From: Treponema sp. CETP13
Lineage (GTDB): Bacteria; Spirochaetota; Spirochaetia; Treponematales; Treponemataceae
NCBI GenBank assembly: GCA_001885315.1
Contig: MLPZ01000004.1
Span: forward strand, 1 to 64,000
Length of the DNA stretch: 64,000 nucleotides
Reading direction: 5' to 3'
A program made the position numbers and the translations under genes. The notes under the pieces were generated by a model that had not been told where the DNA came from, ran no database searches, and saw nothing but the letters and a program-made list of their open reading frames with translations. Each line of letters starts with the position of its first letter. The first letter of the stretch is position 1. Below are positions 17,205 through 25,661 of the stretch, one piece after another.

Positions 17205-17757
17205 TTATGATAGCCCAGCAGATACCATAAATTTTGTGTGTGCTCATGATGGTTTTACTCTTGCATATTTAGTCAGTTATAAGGGTGCAGGAAATGCACT
17301 TAATAGTACGTTAGATTGGCTGTTTGGGCCATCAGATGGTGGTAATGGCGATACAAATAGCCCATATACTACAACTGAAACAGGGAGACGGCAAGCCGTT
17401 CGAAACTTTATGTTCTTTTCACATATTGCTAATTTACGCCAAAATGAGCCAGCGTTAACTGAACCGGATTATGATGTAGCTATTGATTATTGCAAACCTG
17501 ATGGCACGACAGCAATTGCTTCTACTGATGACAGTGATTATCTTATATTCAGCAATAAGGACTTAGCTACTTGTGATTTTACCGTCCCAGCTCTGGCAAG
17601 TGGAAAAAAATGGGTATGTATTGTTAATACAGATGCTAATTCAGAGGCAAATTACAATTACTGGGATAATGCAGATGCAACTACGAGTTATACAACAGCA
17701 AGTACTTGTAGTGTAAATACTTGGTCCATTGTGGTATTAAAGTTAATAGCACAATAA
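17170..17757 (+). pseudogene. Truncated GH13 isoamylase/pullulanase-type enzyme (C-terminal third)
   Basis: The 195-codon open frame has true family homology only from about 17206. INFVCAHDGFTLAYLVSYK is the conserved INFVTAHDGFTLxDLVSY block of glycogen-debranching/isoamylase GH13 enzymes, followed by GRRQAVRNFMFFSH, RQNEPAL and a C-terminal beta domain ending CSVNTWSIVVLKLIAQ. The signal, catalytic barrel and nucleophile are missing. The apparent N-terminus (LIGKEGKSYSFF) is just the antisense of the reductase remnant, so this is a chance chimera without a convincing ribosome site. A second, shorter tail of the same family lies at 8588-8671. Confidence 0.82.
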
Positions 17758-17760
17758 GCT

Positions 17761-18110
17761 CTTTCTATAAAAAACTCAGATTCAGAAAGAGATACAGATT
17801 AATATTGGAATGGTTTTAAAACAGGTAGAGGAGGATACATACTGCTGACATAAATAATAGTTTTATTCAAGAACATATTGCCAATGATGTAGCTGGGTGG
17901 ACAAACGTAAGAAAATTTAGTATATTAATAGCAAGTGAAGTAAATCCTCCTATTACTATATCAGTTTTTTTACTATTTAATAGCTAATTATGTAAGCTGG
18001 TAGCAATTGGAAATGGGGGTTGAAAAATTTTAATAATGGAACTGGGGCTTATCCAGGGTCTCTTATGAGGCAATGGAACATATGAAGTTTGTTGAAAAAC
18101 GAAGCTTAGG
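17761..18110 (+). other. Non-coding stretch with probable further gene fragments
   Basis: No intact gene. Short open stretches look protein-like: WTNVRKFSILIASEVNPPITI then SVFLLFNS-stop (about 17890-17985) and SNWKWGLKNFNNGTGAYPGS then LMRQWNI-stop (about 18004-18084). The second precedes a strong terminator, as a real 3' end would. I cannot assign either family with confidence. They look like tails of lost genes. Confidence 0.45.
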
Positions 18111-18159
18111 CACTCTAACTCTGTAATCAAATTGATTATAAAGTTGGAGTGTTTTTTTT
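18111..18159 (+). terminator. Intrinsic terminator left after the remnant region
   Basis: A long hairpin has outer stem CACTCTAACT / AGTTGGAGTG with G-T pairs and an inner TAATCAA / TTGATTA. It is followed by nine T. There is no intact gene upstream for it to serve, which supports a lost gene here. It insulates proV. Confidence 0.85.
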
Positions 18160-18195
18160 TGCTCTGGCAATAATCAATAACAGGAGTTTTAACTT

Positions 18196-19425
18196 ATGGC
18201 ATTAGTAGAAGTTAAGGATTTGTATAAAGTTTTTGGTGCAAATTCAAAACGTGCAATAGCGATGATTAAAAAAGGCGCGACTAAGCAAGAAATTAAAAAG
18301 AAAACTGGGTGTACTGTAGCAATAAACAGCGCAACTTTCGAAATTCACAAAAGAGAAACATTTGTTGTTATGGGTTTGTCTGGAAGTGGTAAATCTACAT
18401 TTATTCGCTGTCTAAACAGACTTATAAAACCAACAGCAGGCCAGATTTTGATAGATGGTGAAGATATTGTCAAAATGGATGCTGAAAAATTACGAGAATT
18501 ACGGCGAAAAAAAATGTCTATGGTATTTCAAAACTTTGGATTACTTCCACATCGTGATATTGTTTCTAATGTTGAATTTGGTCTTGAACTTAGTGGAGTT
18601 GATAAAGAAACTCGTCGTGAGAAAGCAATGCAAACTCTCAAACTAGTAGGTCTTGAGGGGTTTGAATACAGTTTAACAAAAGAACTTTCTGGTGGTATGC
18701 AACAGCGAGTTGGTTTAGCACGTGCTCTTGCAAGCGATACCGAAATATTGTTAATGGATGAGGCTTTTAGTGCCTTAGATCCACTTATAAGGGCTCAAAT
18801 GCAAGATGAGCTTTTAGAGCTTCAGGCAAAAATGCATAAAACAATAGTTTTTATTACACATGATTTAGATGAAGCACTTAAAATTGGGGATCGAATTGCT
18901 ATTTTAGGCCCAGATGGCAAGGTTAGACAAATAGGTACTCCAGAAGAAATCTTGTCAAATCCGGCTGACGAATATGTAAAAGCTTTTGTTCAAAATGTAG
19001 ACAAGATTAAAGTTATAACTGCTGGAACGGTAAAACACGAATGTGCTGTTTTAAACTGTACAAAAGATGGTCCCACAGCAGCTTTAAGACTTATGGAAAA
19101 ACAGGGAAAATCTTCTGCATTTTTAGTGGACTCAGATAGAGTTTTAAAAGGAATTGTTCATATAGAAGATGTTGTTGAGATGAAGAAAAAGGGTGAAAAA
19201 GATTTATGTACAATTGCGAGTGAGCATTTCTATACTACTTCACCGGATACTTTTATTTCAGATTTGCTAGTGACAGCAATGGGAGCGAAATACCCTATTG
19301 TTGTTATTGATGAAAACTCAACCTTTTTGGGAATTGTTGATAGATCAATAATTATTGCAGAAATGATTGACGATGTAGATAAAAATGCTGCACCAACAGT
19401 TTTCAGTGAAGTGAATGAAGAATAA
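18196..19425 (+). CDS. proV: Glycine betaine/proline ABC transporter ATPase (ProV/OpuAA)
   Basis: The 409-residue ATPase has Walker A GLSGSGKST, Q-loop VFQNFGLLPHR, signature LSGGMQQR, Walker B ILLMDEAFSALDP and a switch His in FITHDLDEA. Two CBS domains follow (about 280-400), which sense ionic strength in OpuA-type osmoregulated transporters. GGAG precedes the ATG. It is first in a proVWX operon and drives uptake of betaine-type compatible solutes under osmotic stress. Confidence 0.95.
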   Translation: MALVEVKDLYKVFGANSKRAIAMIKKGATKQEIKKKTGCTVAINSATFEIHKRETFVVMGLSGSGKSTFIRCLNRLIKPTAGQILIDGEDIVKMDAEKLRELRRKKMSMVFQNFGLLPHRDIVSNVEFGLELSGVDKETRREKAMQTLKLVGLEGFEYSLTKELSGGMQQRVGLARALASDTEILLMDEAFSALDPLIRAQMQDELLELQAKMHKTIVFITHDLDEALKIGDRIAILGPDGKVRQIGTPEEILSNPADEYVKAFVQNVDKIKVITAGTVKHECAVLNCTKDGPTAALRLMEKQGKSSAFLVDSDRVLKGIVHIEDVVEMKKKGEKDLCTIASEHFYTTSPDTFISDLLVTAMGAKYPIVVIDENSTFLGIVDRSIIIAEMIDDVDKNAAPTVFSEVNEE

Positions 19426-19437
19426 AGGAAATAGATA

Positions 19438-20295
19438 ATGATAGAAAGAATACATGAAATATTTGATATTGGAAATATATTTGCTGTAATTATTGATTGG
19501 CTTACAGAACATGCTGATTGGCTTTTTGATTTTATTGCTATGGTCGTAGAGGCTGTTTTGGATGGCGTAAATTGGTTTTTTCAGTTTCCACCTGCACTTA
19601 TTGTAATTTTAGTATTTGTTTTGATTGCTTGGAAGCTTTCTGGGCGAGGCGTGGCAATTTTTACCTTGTTAGGTTTCTCCCTTATTTTGTACATGGGGTA
19701 CTGGTCAGAAACAATGGATACTCTTTCTCTTGTTGTAGCTGCTGTCTTTTTTGCGTTGTTGCAGGGAATTCCCCTCGGAATATGGGCAGCAAAATCCGAA
19801 ACCGCGTGGAGAGTTTTTCATCCCATTCTAGATTTTATGCAGACGTTGCCAGCTTTTGTATATCTTATACCCGCAGTACTCCTTTTTAGGCTTGGACCGG
19901 TACCAGGCGTTATTGCCACGTTGATTTTTTCTTTGCCACCTGTAGTTCGGCTTACCTATTTAGGTATACTTCAAGTTCCAGTTGATATAAAAGAAGCATG
20001 CCGTGCGTTTGGCGCGACGCCTAAACAAATGCTTTTAAAAGCGGAATTGCCAGTAGCACTTCCTACAGTTATGGCAGGTGTTAATCAAACTATTATGCTA
20101 GCTCTTTCTATGGTTGTTATTAGCGGTATGATTGGAGCTGGTGGTCTAGGAAATGTTGTTTTAAAAGGAATTACCCAATTGCGAATTGATAAAGGCTTTG
20201 AGGGTGGAATTGCAATTGTAATTCTTGCTATTTTCTTAGATAGGGTAACTCAGTCTTTAAGTACCGGTAGAAGTGCTAAAAAAGAAAAAAAATAA
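19438..20295 (+). CDS. proW: Glycine betaine/proline ABC transporter permease (ProW)
   Basis: The 285-residue permease has about seven helices. The EAA loop with KEACRAFGATPKQMLLKAELPVALP contacts the ATPase (cut here at ACRAFGATPKQMLLKAELP). It starts 12 nt after proV with AAAGGAAAT before the ATG. The N-terminal extension with HADWLFDFIAMVVE is usual for ProW/OpuAB. Confidence 0.93.
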   Translation: MIERIHEIFDIGNIFAVIIDWLTEHADWLFDFIAMVVEAVLDGVNWFFQFPPALIVILVFVLIAWKLSGRGVAIFTLLGFSLILYMGYWSETMDTLSLVVAAVFFALLQGIPLGIWAAKSETAWRVFHPILDFMQTLPAFVYLIPAVLLFRLGPVPGVIATLIFSLPPVVRLTYLGILQVPVDIKEACRAFGATPKQMLLKAELPVALPTVMAGVNQTIMLALSMVVISGMIGAGGLGNVVLKGITQLRIDKGFEGGIAIVILAIFLDRVTQSLSTGRSAKKEKK

Positions 20296-20299
20296 GCGG

Positions 20300-20343
20300 A
20301 TAATGGTTCCCTTTTGGAGAACTCATTTCACATAGTCCATTAT
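20300..20343 (+). promoter_or_regulatory. Intercistronic RNA hairpin between proW and proX
   Basis: Outer arms ATAATGG (20300-20306) and CCATTAT (20337-20343) are perfectly complementary. Inside them, GTTCCC-TTTT-GGAGAAC forms a second hairpin with one bulged A. There is no T tract. It could stabilise the proX 3' fragment or the proVW 5' fragment so that binding protein and transporter are made in different amounts. Confidence 0.55.
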
Positions 20344-20377
20344 TGGACAAAACACATATTTCTTTAGGAGAAATTTT

Positions 20378-21259
20378 ATGAAAAAACTTTTAGGACTACT
20401 TATAGTTCTTACGGTCCTTGTACCGTCAACACTTATGGCTAACGGCCAAAAAGATGAAACACAGTCTAAAACTGTTAATCTTGTTTATGCAAACTGGGAA
20501 GAAGGAGTTGCATGGACGTATTTTCTTGCTGCTGTTCTTGAAGATGAATACGGTTATAAAGTAAATCTTACTGCAGCTGATGTTGCACCAGGTATATCTT
20601 CTGTTGCGGCAGGAGATCAGGATTATTTTATGGAAGGATGGCTTCCAACTCTGCATGGTGTTTACACTGAGGGGACCGATATTGTAAAAATTGCAAAAAT
20701 TTATGATAAAGGTATAACCGGACTTATTGTTCCAAAATACATGGCAGATGCTGGAGTAACAAAACTATCTGATTTAGCGAAGCCTGAAGTTGTAAAAAAA
20801 CTTGATGGGAAAATAACAGGTATTGATGCAGGTGCAGGAATGATGATTCAAACTGCAGAAGAAGTTATTCCTGAATATGGTTTAGATAAAGCAGGTATAG
20901 AATTGATTCCTTCGTCTAGTCCTGCAATGCTTGCAGCTATCGAAAAAGCTTTTAAAAATGAAGACTATATTGTAGGTATGGGGTGGCAACCACATTCTAT
21001 GTTTGGTCGCTTTGATTTAGTTATTCTAGAACAAGATGGTCCAGTTATTTTTGAGTCAAACGACATTTATATTTTAGGTCGATCAAACGTAGAGGAAGAT
21101 CTTCCTGAAGTAACTGAATTCTTTAAAAATGTTCACTGGACAAATGAGACAATTGGACCTCTTATGGTGTATATTGCGGATTCAAATCTTGATACCTTAG
21201 ATGCTGCTCGGGAATGGAAAGATGCAAACCCAGAAGTATGGCAGGATTGGGTAAAATAA
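20378..21259 (+). CDS. proX: Glycine betaine-binding periplasmic protein (ProX/OpuAC)
   Basis: The 293-residue protein has a signal peptide ending STLMANGQKD. The mature part shows VNLVYANWEEGVAWTYFLAAVL (cut at ANWEEGVAWTYFLAA), WLPTLHG, GIDAGAGM and GWQPHSMFGRFDL, the aromatic-rich choline/betaine-binding family. A strong AGGAG site precedes it. The residues after the signal (NGQK) give no clear lipobox Cys, so it may be soluble in the periplasm. Confidence 0.93.
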   Translation: MKKLLGLLIVLTVLVPSTLMANGQKDETQSKTVNLVYANWEEGVAWTYFLAAVLEDEYGYKVNLTAADVAPGISSVAAGDQDYFMEGWLPTLHGVYTEGTDIVKIAKIYDKGITGLIVPKYMADAGVTKLSDLAKPEVVKKLDGKITGIDAGAGMMIQTAEEVIPEYGLDKAGIELIPSSSPAMLAAIEKAFKNEDYIVGMGWQPHSMFGRFDLVILEQDGPVIFESNDIYILGRSNVEEDLPEVTEFFKNVHWTNETIGPLMVYIADSNLDTLDAAREWKDANPEVWQDWVK

Positions 21260-21288
21260 TCTAATCTTTATAAGTTACATTATTTGAA

Positions 21289-21306
21289 GGCTACCTACGG
21301 GTAGTC
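21289..21306 (+). terminator. Terminator after proX
   Basis: A 7-bp stem (GGCTACC / GGGTAGTC with one G-T pair) and 3-nt loop are followed by TTTATTTATTTAT. It lies 30 nt after the proX stop. Confidence 0.65.
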
Positions 21307-21420
21307 TTTATTTATTTATCTAATTATTTTAAGTTAGCCTTGACTAATTTTATAAATAAGCTCATCCTTATAGAGCAAAGCGATTTATTAATTTTAGAAC
21401 AAATTATTTGGAGGTTTTAG

Positions 21421-22305
21421 ATGAATAGCAAACAATTAGAACGTATGAAAGACGGAAAAGGTTTTATAGCAGCTCTTGATCAAAGTGGTGGAAGCACCCC
21501 TAAAGCTCTAAAAGGATATGGTATTAGCGAAAATGAATATCATTCAGAAGAAGAAATGTATGATTTGGTTCAAGCTATGCGAAGTCGAATTATTCAAAGT
21601 AAATCTTTTACTTCGGAACATATTTTAGCAGCTATCTTATTTGAAAAGACAATGGATAGAAAAATAGACGATATGTATACCGGTGATTATCTATGGAATA
21701 AAAAGGGTATAGTTCCTATTCTAAAAGTTGATAAAGGTCTTGCAGAACAAAAAGATGGTGTTCAGATGATGAAGCCAATGCCAGATTTAGACAGTTTATT
21801 AGAAAGAGCCAAAAAACGAAATATCTTTGGTACAAAAATGCGCTCAGTAATACATGAGGCAAACGCTACTTCTATAAAAAAAATTGTAGAACAACAATTT
21901 CAAATTGGTAAAACAATAGCAGCAGCGGGTTTTGTTCCGATTCTTGAGCCAGAAGTCGATATTCATAGTGCAAGCAAAAAAGAAGCAGAAAAAATTCTTA
22001 TCTCTGAGATAGAAAACCAATTAAAGAAACTAGATGAATCAGTAAAAATTATGTTAAAAGTCTCTATCCCAACAGTTGCTGGTGCGTATAGCAATTTGAT
22101 GAAAGATTCTCATATAGTTCGTATTGTGGCTTTATCAGGTGGATATAGCCGTCAAGAAGCGGATAGCTTATTGGAACAAAATTCTAAATTGATAGCGAGT
22201 TTTTCACGTGCACTACTTTCAGATTTGTCAGTAAAACAGACGCCAGAAGAATTCGATGCAACATTAGCTACTGCAATTAGTGAAATCTATAAAGCATCTG
22301 TCTAA
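21421..22305 (+). CDS. fba: Class I fructose-bisphosphate aldolase
   Basis: The 294-residue protein begins MNSKQLERMKDGKGFIAALDQSGGSTPKAL (cut at GFIAALDQSGGSTPKAL), typical of the class I aldolases of Gram-positives and spirochaetes. Lys in MLKVSIPTVAG fits the Schiff-base position. It cleaves fructose-1,6-bisphosphate in glycolysis. GGAGG lies 7 nt before the ATG. The next gene is a gpmA remnant, so this was a small glycolytic pair. Confidence 0.93.
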   Translation: MNSKQLERMKDGKGFIAALDQSGGSTPKALKGYGISENEYHSEEEMYDLVQAMRSRIIQSKSFTSEHILAAILFEKTMDRKIDDMYTGDYLWNKKGIVPILKVDKGLAEQKDGVQMMKPMPDLDSLLERAKKRNIFGTKMRSVIHEANATSIKKIVEQQFQIGKTIAAAGFVPILEPEVDIHSASKKEAEKILISEIENQLKKLDESVKIMLKVSIPTVAGAYSNLMKDSHIVRIVALSGGYSRQEADSLLEQNSKLIASFSRALLSDLSVKQTPEEFDATLATAISEIYKASV

Positions 22306-22350
22306 AAAAATAAACAGAAGTATAACTAATTTATAACAGGGGGTCCGTAC

Positions 22351-22724
22351 ATGGATTATACATTAGTATTTTTGCGACATGGTCAAAGTATTTGGAATCT
22401 TGAAAACTTATTTACTGGATGGACAGATGTAGATCTTTCTGATAATGGGAAAAAAGAAGCACAAAAAGCTTAAAAGATACCATTGCACGAGTTATACCGT
22501 ATTTTGAGACAGAGATTAAACCTAAAATTCAAAGTAATAAAAAGATTTTAATTACTGCTCATGGAAATACTATCCGTGCTTTAGCCATGTACCTTGAAAA
22601 GATTTCACAAAAAGATATACTTGAACTAAATATTCCTACCGGAATTCCTTTGGTTTATCATCTAGCTGCAGATTTTTCTGTTACAAAAAAAGAGTATTTA
22701 AAGATACCAGCAGATACATTATAA
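22351..22724 (+). pseudogene. gpmA: gpmA, 2,3-BPG-dependent phosphoglycerate mutase, with internal deletion
   Basis: The first 40 codons ([20 protein letters not shown] then [20 protein letters not shown]) are a normal GpmA N-terminus with catalytic His. They run into TAA at 22471. In another frame the C-terminal part follows at once ([47 protein letters not shown]) to a TAA at 22722. About 125 codons, including the substrate-binding centre, are missing. The junction lies at AAAGCTT (22465-22471). The product cannot be active. Glycolysis would need another phosphoglycerate mutase. Confidence 0.9.
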
Positions 22725-22795
22725 AAATTTATTTGCTGAGGATAGTCTCTTTTTTGTACAATTAGTATAGAGTCTTAATAAATTTATGAAAGTAA

Positions 22796-23755
22796 TTAAA
22801 TTTTAAAGGGGAGTTTTATCCTAATAGGAAAGGCAGGAAAATCATATTCATTTTTTTTGCCTGTTAAAATATCTGCAAGATATTCTCCCTGACTCTTTGC
22901 TGAAACCCACAATCCGCCAGGTTTTCCATCATGTTCTGCACAATCCCCAATCCCATATACATCGGGGAGAGACGTAAGAAAATGCGTGTCTACAATAAAA
23001 CCTCGTCCCTTTTGAGGTATATCACCTTCGGATAGATTTGTTTGGCATCTTATTCCTGTGTTAAATATAACCATATCAGCTATAAGAGGTTCTTTGTTAT
23101 CTTTAAAAGATAGTTTTAGAGAGTTGCCTTCTTTTTCGAGTAAAGTTAAGGCCTGATCAACATAAGAAACAATTCCGGATTCTTTCATTTTTTTTGCAAG
23201 CTTTACGCTATCTTCTTCGCTCAGAACATTTGCAAGCAAACGAGGCATAACTTCAACAACAGAAACTTTGACTCCTAAGCTATCTAAAGCAACTGCAAGT
23301 TCTAAGCCTAAGACTCCCCCACCAATAATGACAGCAGTTTTTGATTTTAGAGCTTTTTCTCTAATTTTTTTTGCATCACTCAAAGTCCTTAAAGCAAAAA
23401 CGTTTTCCAGATTACTTCCTGGTATTGGTGGTATAAAAGGGTATCCGCCCATTGCTAAAATAAGTTTATCATATGTATAAGTATCTTTTTTTGATTTGAT
23501 AGTTTTTTTTACAGAATCTATAGAGATAACTTCTTCTCCATGGTGAAAATCAATTTTTGAAGTAGTATCTGTTTTTAATAGAAGTGTATCTTTGTCGATT
23601 TTACCAGCAATAAAATCCGGAAGTCTTATCTTTGAATAAATAGAAGTTTGTTCTTTATCAAAGATAGATACAGTAATATCTGAATCACTATTTTTTATTA
23701 ATCGTTCGGCGCAGTAAAACCCGGCAGGTCCATTACCTATTATTGCTATTTTCAT
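22796..23755 (-). CDS. NADH:rubredoxin oxidoreductase-like flavoprotein
   Basis: The 319-residue protein has an N-terminal FAD site IGNGPAGFYCAERL, an NAD site IIGGGVLGLELAVALDSLG and the FAD-closing GIGDCAEHDGKPGGLWVSAKS (cut at GIGDCAEHDGKPGG). The order and length fit NROR/NorW reductases, which pass NADH electrons to rubredoxin for O2, H2O2 or NO detoxification. The C-terminus is short, ending FPIRIKLPFKI. A second copy of this tail ended at the same place (17145-17204), so the length seems natural. No rubredoxin or flavodiiron gene is adjacent. Confidence 0.85.
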   Translation of the reverse strand: MKIAIIGNGPAGFYCAERLIKNSDSDITVSIFDKEQTSIYSKIRLPDFIAGKIDKDTLLLKTDTTSKIDFHHGEEVISIDSVKKTIKSKKDTYTYDKLILAMGGYPFIPPIPGSNLENVFALRTLSDAKKIREKALKSKTAVIIGGGVLGLELAVALDSLGVKVSVVEVMPRLLANVLSEEDSVKLAKKMKESGIVSYVDQALTLLEKEGNSLKLSFKDNKEPLIADMVIFNTGIRCQTNLSEGDIPQKGRGFIVDTHFLTSLPDVYGIGDCAEHDGKPGGLWVSAKSQGEYLADILTGKKNEYDFPAFPIRIKLPFKI

Positions 23756-23917
23756 AATTATCCTTTAAGTCATCTCTTTAAATATATCTATGACAGGGTG
23801 ACTTCTAACTATTCTATTTTACAATCATTTTTTTATTTGTAAAGTATATATAGTAAAAAGAAAAATTAAAGGTGCATTTTCAAATAGTACATAACATATG
23901 AGGTTTTAGGGTGTTGT

Positions 23918-23957
23918 ATAAATATGCTTGACAATTTGCATATTTATGCAATATTAT
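23918..23957 (+). promoter_or_regulatory. Promoter of the acetolactate synthase gene with nested palindromes
   Basis: TTGACA (23928-23933) and TATTAT (23952-23957) are 18 nt apart. ATAAATATGC (23918-23927) and GCATATTTAT (23938-23947) form a perfect 10-bp inverted repeat around the -35 box. TTGCATA-TT-TATGCAA (23936-23951) is a perfect 16-bp palindrome filling the spacer. The -10 box ends 7 nt before the ATG at 23965, so the mRNA would be leaderless. A repressor or activator site is likely. Confidence 0.75.
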
Positions 23958-23964
23958 GCGAGGT

Positions 23965-25653
23965 ATGAAAGCAAACGGCGCTCAAATAATAGTAAAAATT
24001 CTCGAAAATCAAGGTGTTAAAATAATTTCTGGTATTCCTGGTGGGGCAGTTCTTCCACTGTATGATGCATTATATAAAAGTTCTATAAAACATGTTTTGG
24101 TTCGTAATGAGCAAGGAGCAGGTTTTATTGCACAAGGAATGGCTCGAACAAGTGGAGTCCCTGCTGTTTGTGTGGCAACCAGTGGTCCTGGAGCACTTAA
24201 TTTGATAACTGCAATTGCAGATGCACGTGCCGATTCAATTCCGCTTGTAATAATTACAGGCCAAGTAAAAACAAGCCTTATTGGGACAGATGCTTTTCAA
24301 GAAGCGGACACTTTTGGGTTATCGTTTCCTATTACTAAACACAGTGTAATGGTTAAGTCAGCCAAAGAATTGCTAGAGGCCTTACCAAAGGCCTTTGAAA
24401 TAGCTGCAAGTGGCCGGCAAGGACCTGTATTAATAGATGTTCCTCGTGATGTTCAAACTGATATTGCAGAATTTGATGCATGGCCAAAAATTGCAAAAGG
24501 TCTTAAGCAACCAGAGCAATTTCCTACAACAGGTACGGTACTTAATGATCTTATCCAAAAAACGGCAGATATTCTTAAGAATGCTCAAAAACCTGTTTTG
24601 TATTTAGGTGGGGGAGCTAATTCTAAGAAGGCATCAGAAGTTATTGCAGATTTCTTAAAAGTAAAACCAATGCCTGTAGTAAATACTCTTATGGCTCTTG
24701 GTTGTGTAGCAGCCGACAATCCTCTTAATTTAGGAATGCTTGGAATGCATGGAAGTTATGTTGCCAATCGTGCAATGCATGATGCCGATGTTATTTTGGC
24801 TGCAGGAGCTCATTTTGATGATCGTGCTACAGGTCTTTTAGAAGAGTTTTGCCCAAATGCACAAATAATACATATAGATATAGATGCTGCCGAAGTAAAC
24901 AAAATTTATCCAGCATTAGTCCCAATTGTTTCTAGTCTTGAATTGGTTGTTCCTGTTCTTACTAAACTTTTAGATGGTCAAAAAAATACTACTTGCGATT
25001 CTTGGGTAAAAGATTTACAAAAACTCAAAAGTCAAGCACTCGAGCCGACTTCTGCAGGAAAGTTTGTTGCTTCTGTAGCACAACAAGCTCAAAATAGTGG
25101 TTTAAAATCTAAAGATACTATAGTTACTACAGATGTTGGACAACACCAAATGTGGGTTGCACAATATTATCCTTTTGTGTGCCCTCGTCAGTTTTTAACA
25201 AGTGGCTCTCTAGGAACTATGGGGTTTGGTTTACCAGTTGCTATTGGCGCTGCTCTGCAAAACCCAAAAAAACGTGTAATATGCTTTACCGGAGATGGTT
25301 CAATCATGATGAACATTCAGGAATTAGCAACCTTAGCAGAGGAAAATCTTGATGTAACCGTAATTGCGCTCGATAATCACACTCTTGGTATGGTTAGACA
25401 ACAGCAAGAATTTGCATGTGATAAGCGTTATAGTGCTAGTATTTATAAAAAGTCGCCAGATCTTTGCTCTATTGCAAAAGGGTTTAGCATCCCTGCTATG
25501 GATGTTAGTTTGTCAGATACAGACTGGGGAAGTTTTGCCTTCCCTCAAGAAGGGAGTGGCCCTCGTTTTATATGTTGCAAAATTGAACAAGGTGAAAATG
25601 TATTTCCTTTTGTCCCTGCTGGTAAAGCTAATATCAATGCAATTCTAGAGTAA
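23965..25653 (+). CDS. ilvB: Acetolactate synthase large subunit (TPP-dependent)
   Basis: The protein of about 562 residues has the catalytic Glu region VRNEQGAGFIAQGMARTSG (cut at NEQGAGFIAQGMA), VCVATSGPGALNLITA, FAD-type central domain HIDIDAAEVNK and the TPP/Mg motif CFTGDGSIMMNIQELAT. It condenses two pyruvate to acetolactate for valine/leucine synthesis or acetoin formation. No small regulatory subunit (ilvN) or other ilv gene is nearby, so it is either unregulated or catabolic. I choose ATG 23965 (MKANGAQ) because the ATG at 23956 lies inside the -10 box. Confidence 0.9.
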   Translation: MKANGAQIIVKILENQGVKIISGIPGGAVLPLYDALYKSSIKHVLVRNEQGAGFIAQGMARTSGVPAVCVATSGPGALNLITAIADARADSIPLVIITGQVKTSLIGTDAFQEADTFGLSFPITKHSVMVKSAKELLEALPKAFEIAASGRQGPVLIDVPRDVQTDIAEFDAWPKIAKGLKQPEQFPTTGTVLNDLIQKTADILKNAQKPVLYLGGGANSKKASEVIADFLKVKPMPVVNTLMALGCVAADNPLNLGMLGMHGSYVANRAMHDADVILAAGAHFDDRATGLLEEFCPNAQIIHIDIDAAEVNKIYPALVPIVSSLELVVPVLTKLLDGQKNTTCDSWVKDLQKLKSQALEPTSAGKFVASVAQQAQNSGLKSKDTIVTTDVGQHQMWVAQYYPFVCPRQFLTSGSLGTMGFGLPVAIGAALQNPKKRVICFTGDGSIMMNIQELATLAEENLDVTVIALDNHTLGMVRQQQEFACDKRYSASIYKKSPDLCSIAKGFSIPAMDVSLSDTDWGSFAFPQEGSGPRFICCKIEQGENVFPFVPAGKANINAILE

Positions 25654-25661
25654 ATAACTGG

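Noticed and set aside
17170..17205. N-terminus of a hypothetical protein
   Set aside because: These codons are the reverse complement of a reductase tail duplicated from the 22.8-kb region, so they were never a real protein start.
22465..22471. Restriction-site (AAGCTT) cloning junction in gpmA
   Set aside because: A six-base match at an A/T-rich deletion point is easily chance, and no vector-like sequence is seen. An assembly collapse or natural deletion is more likely.
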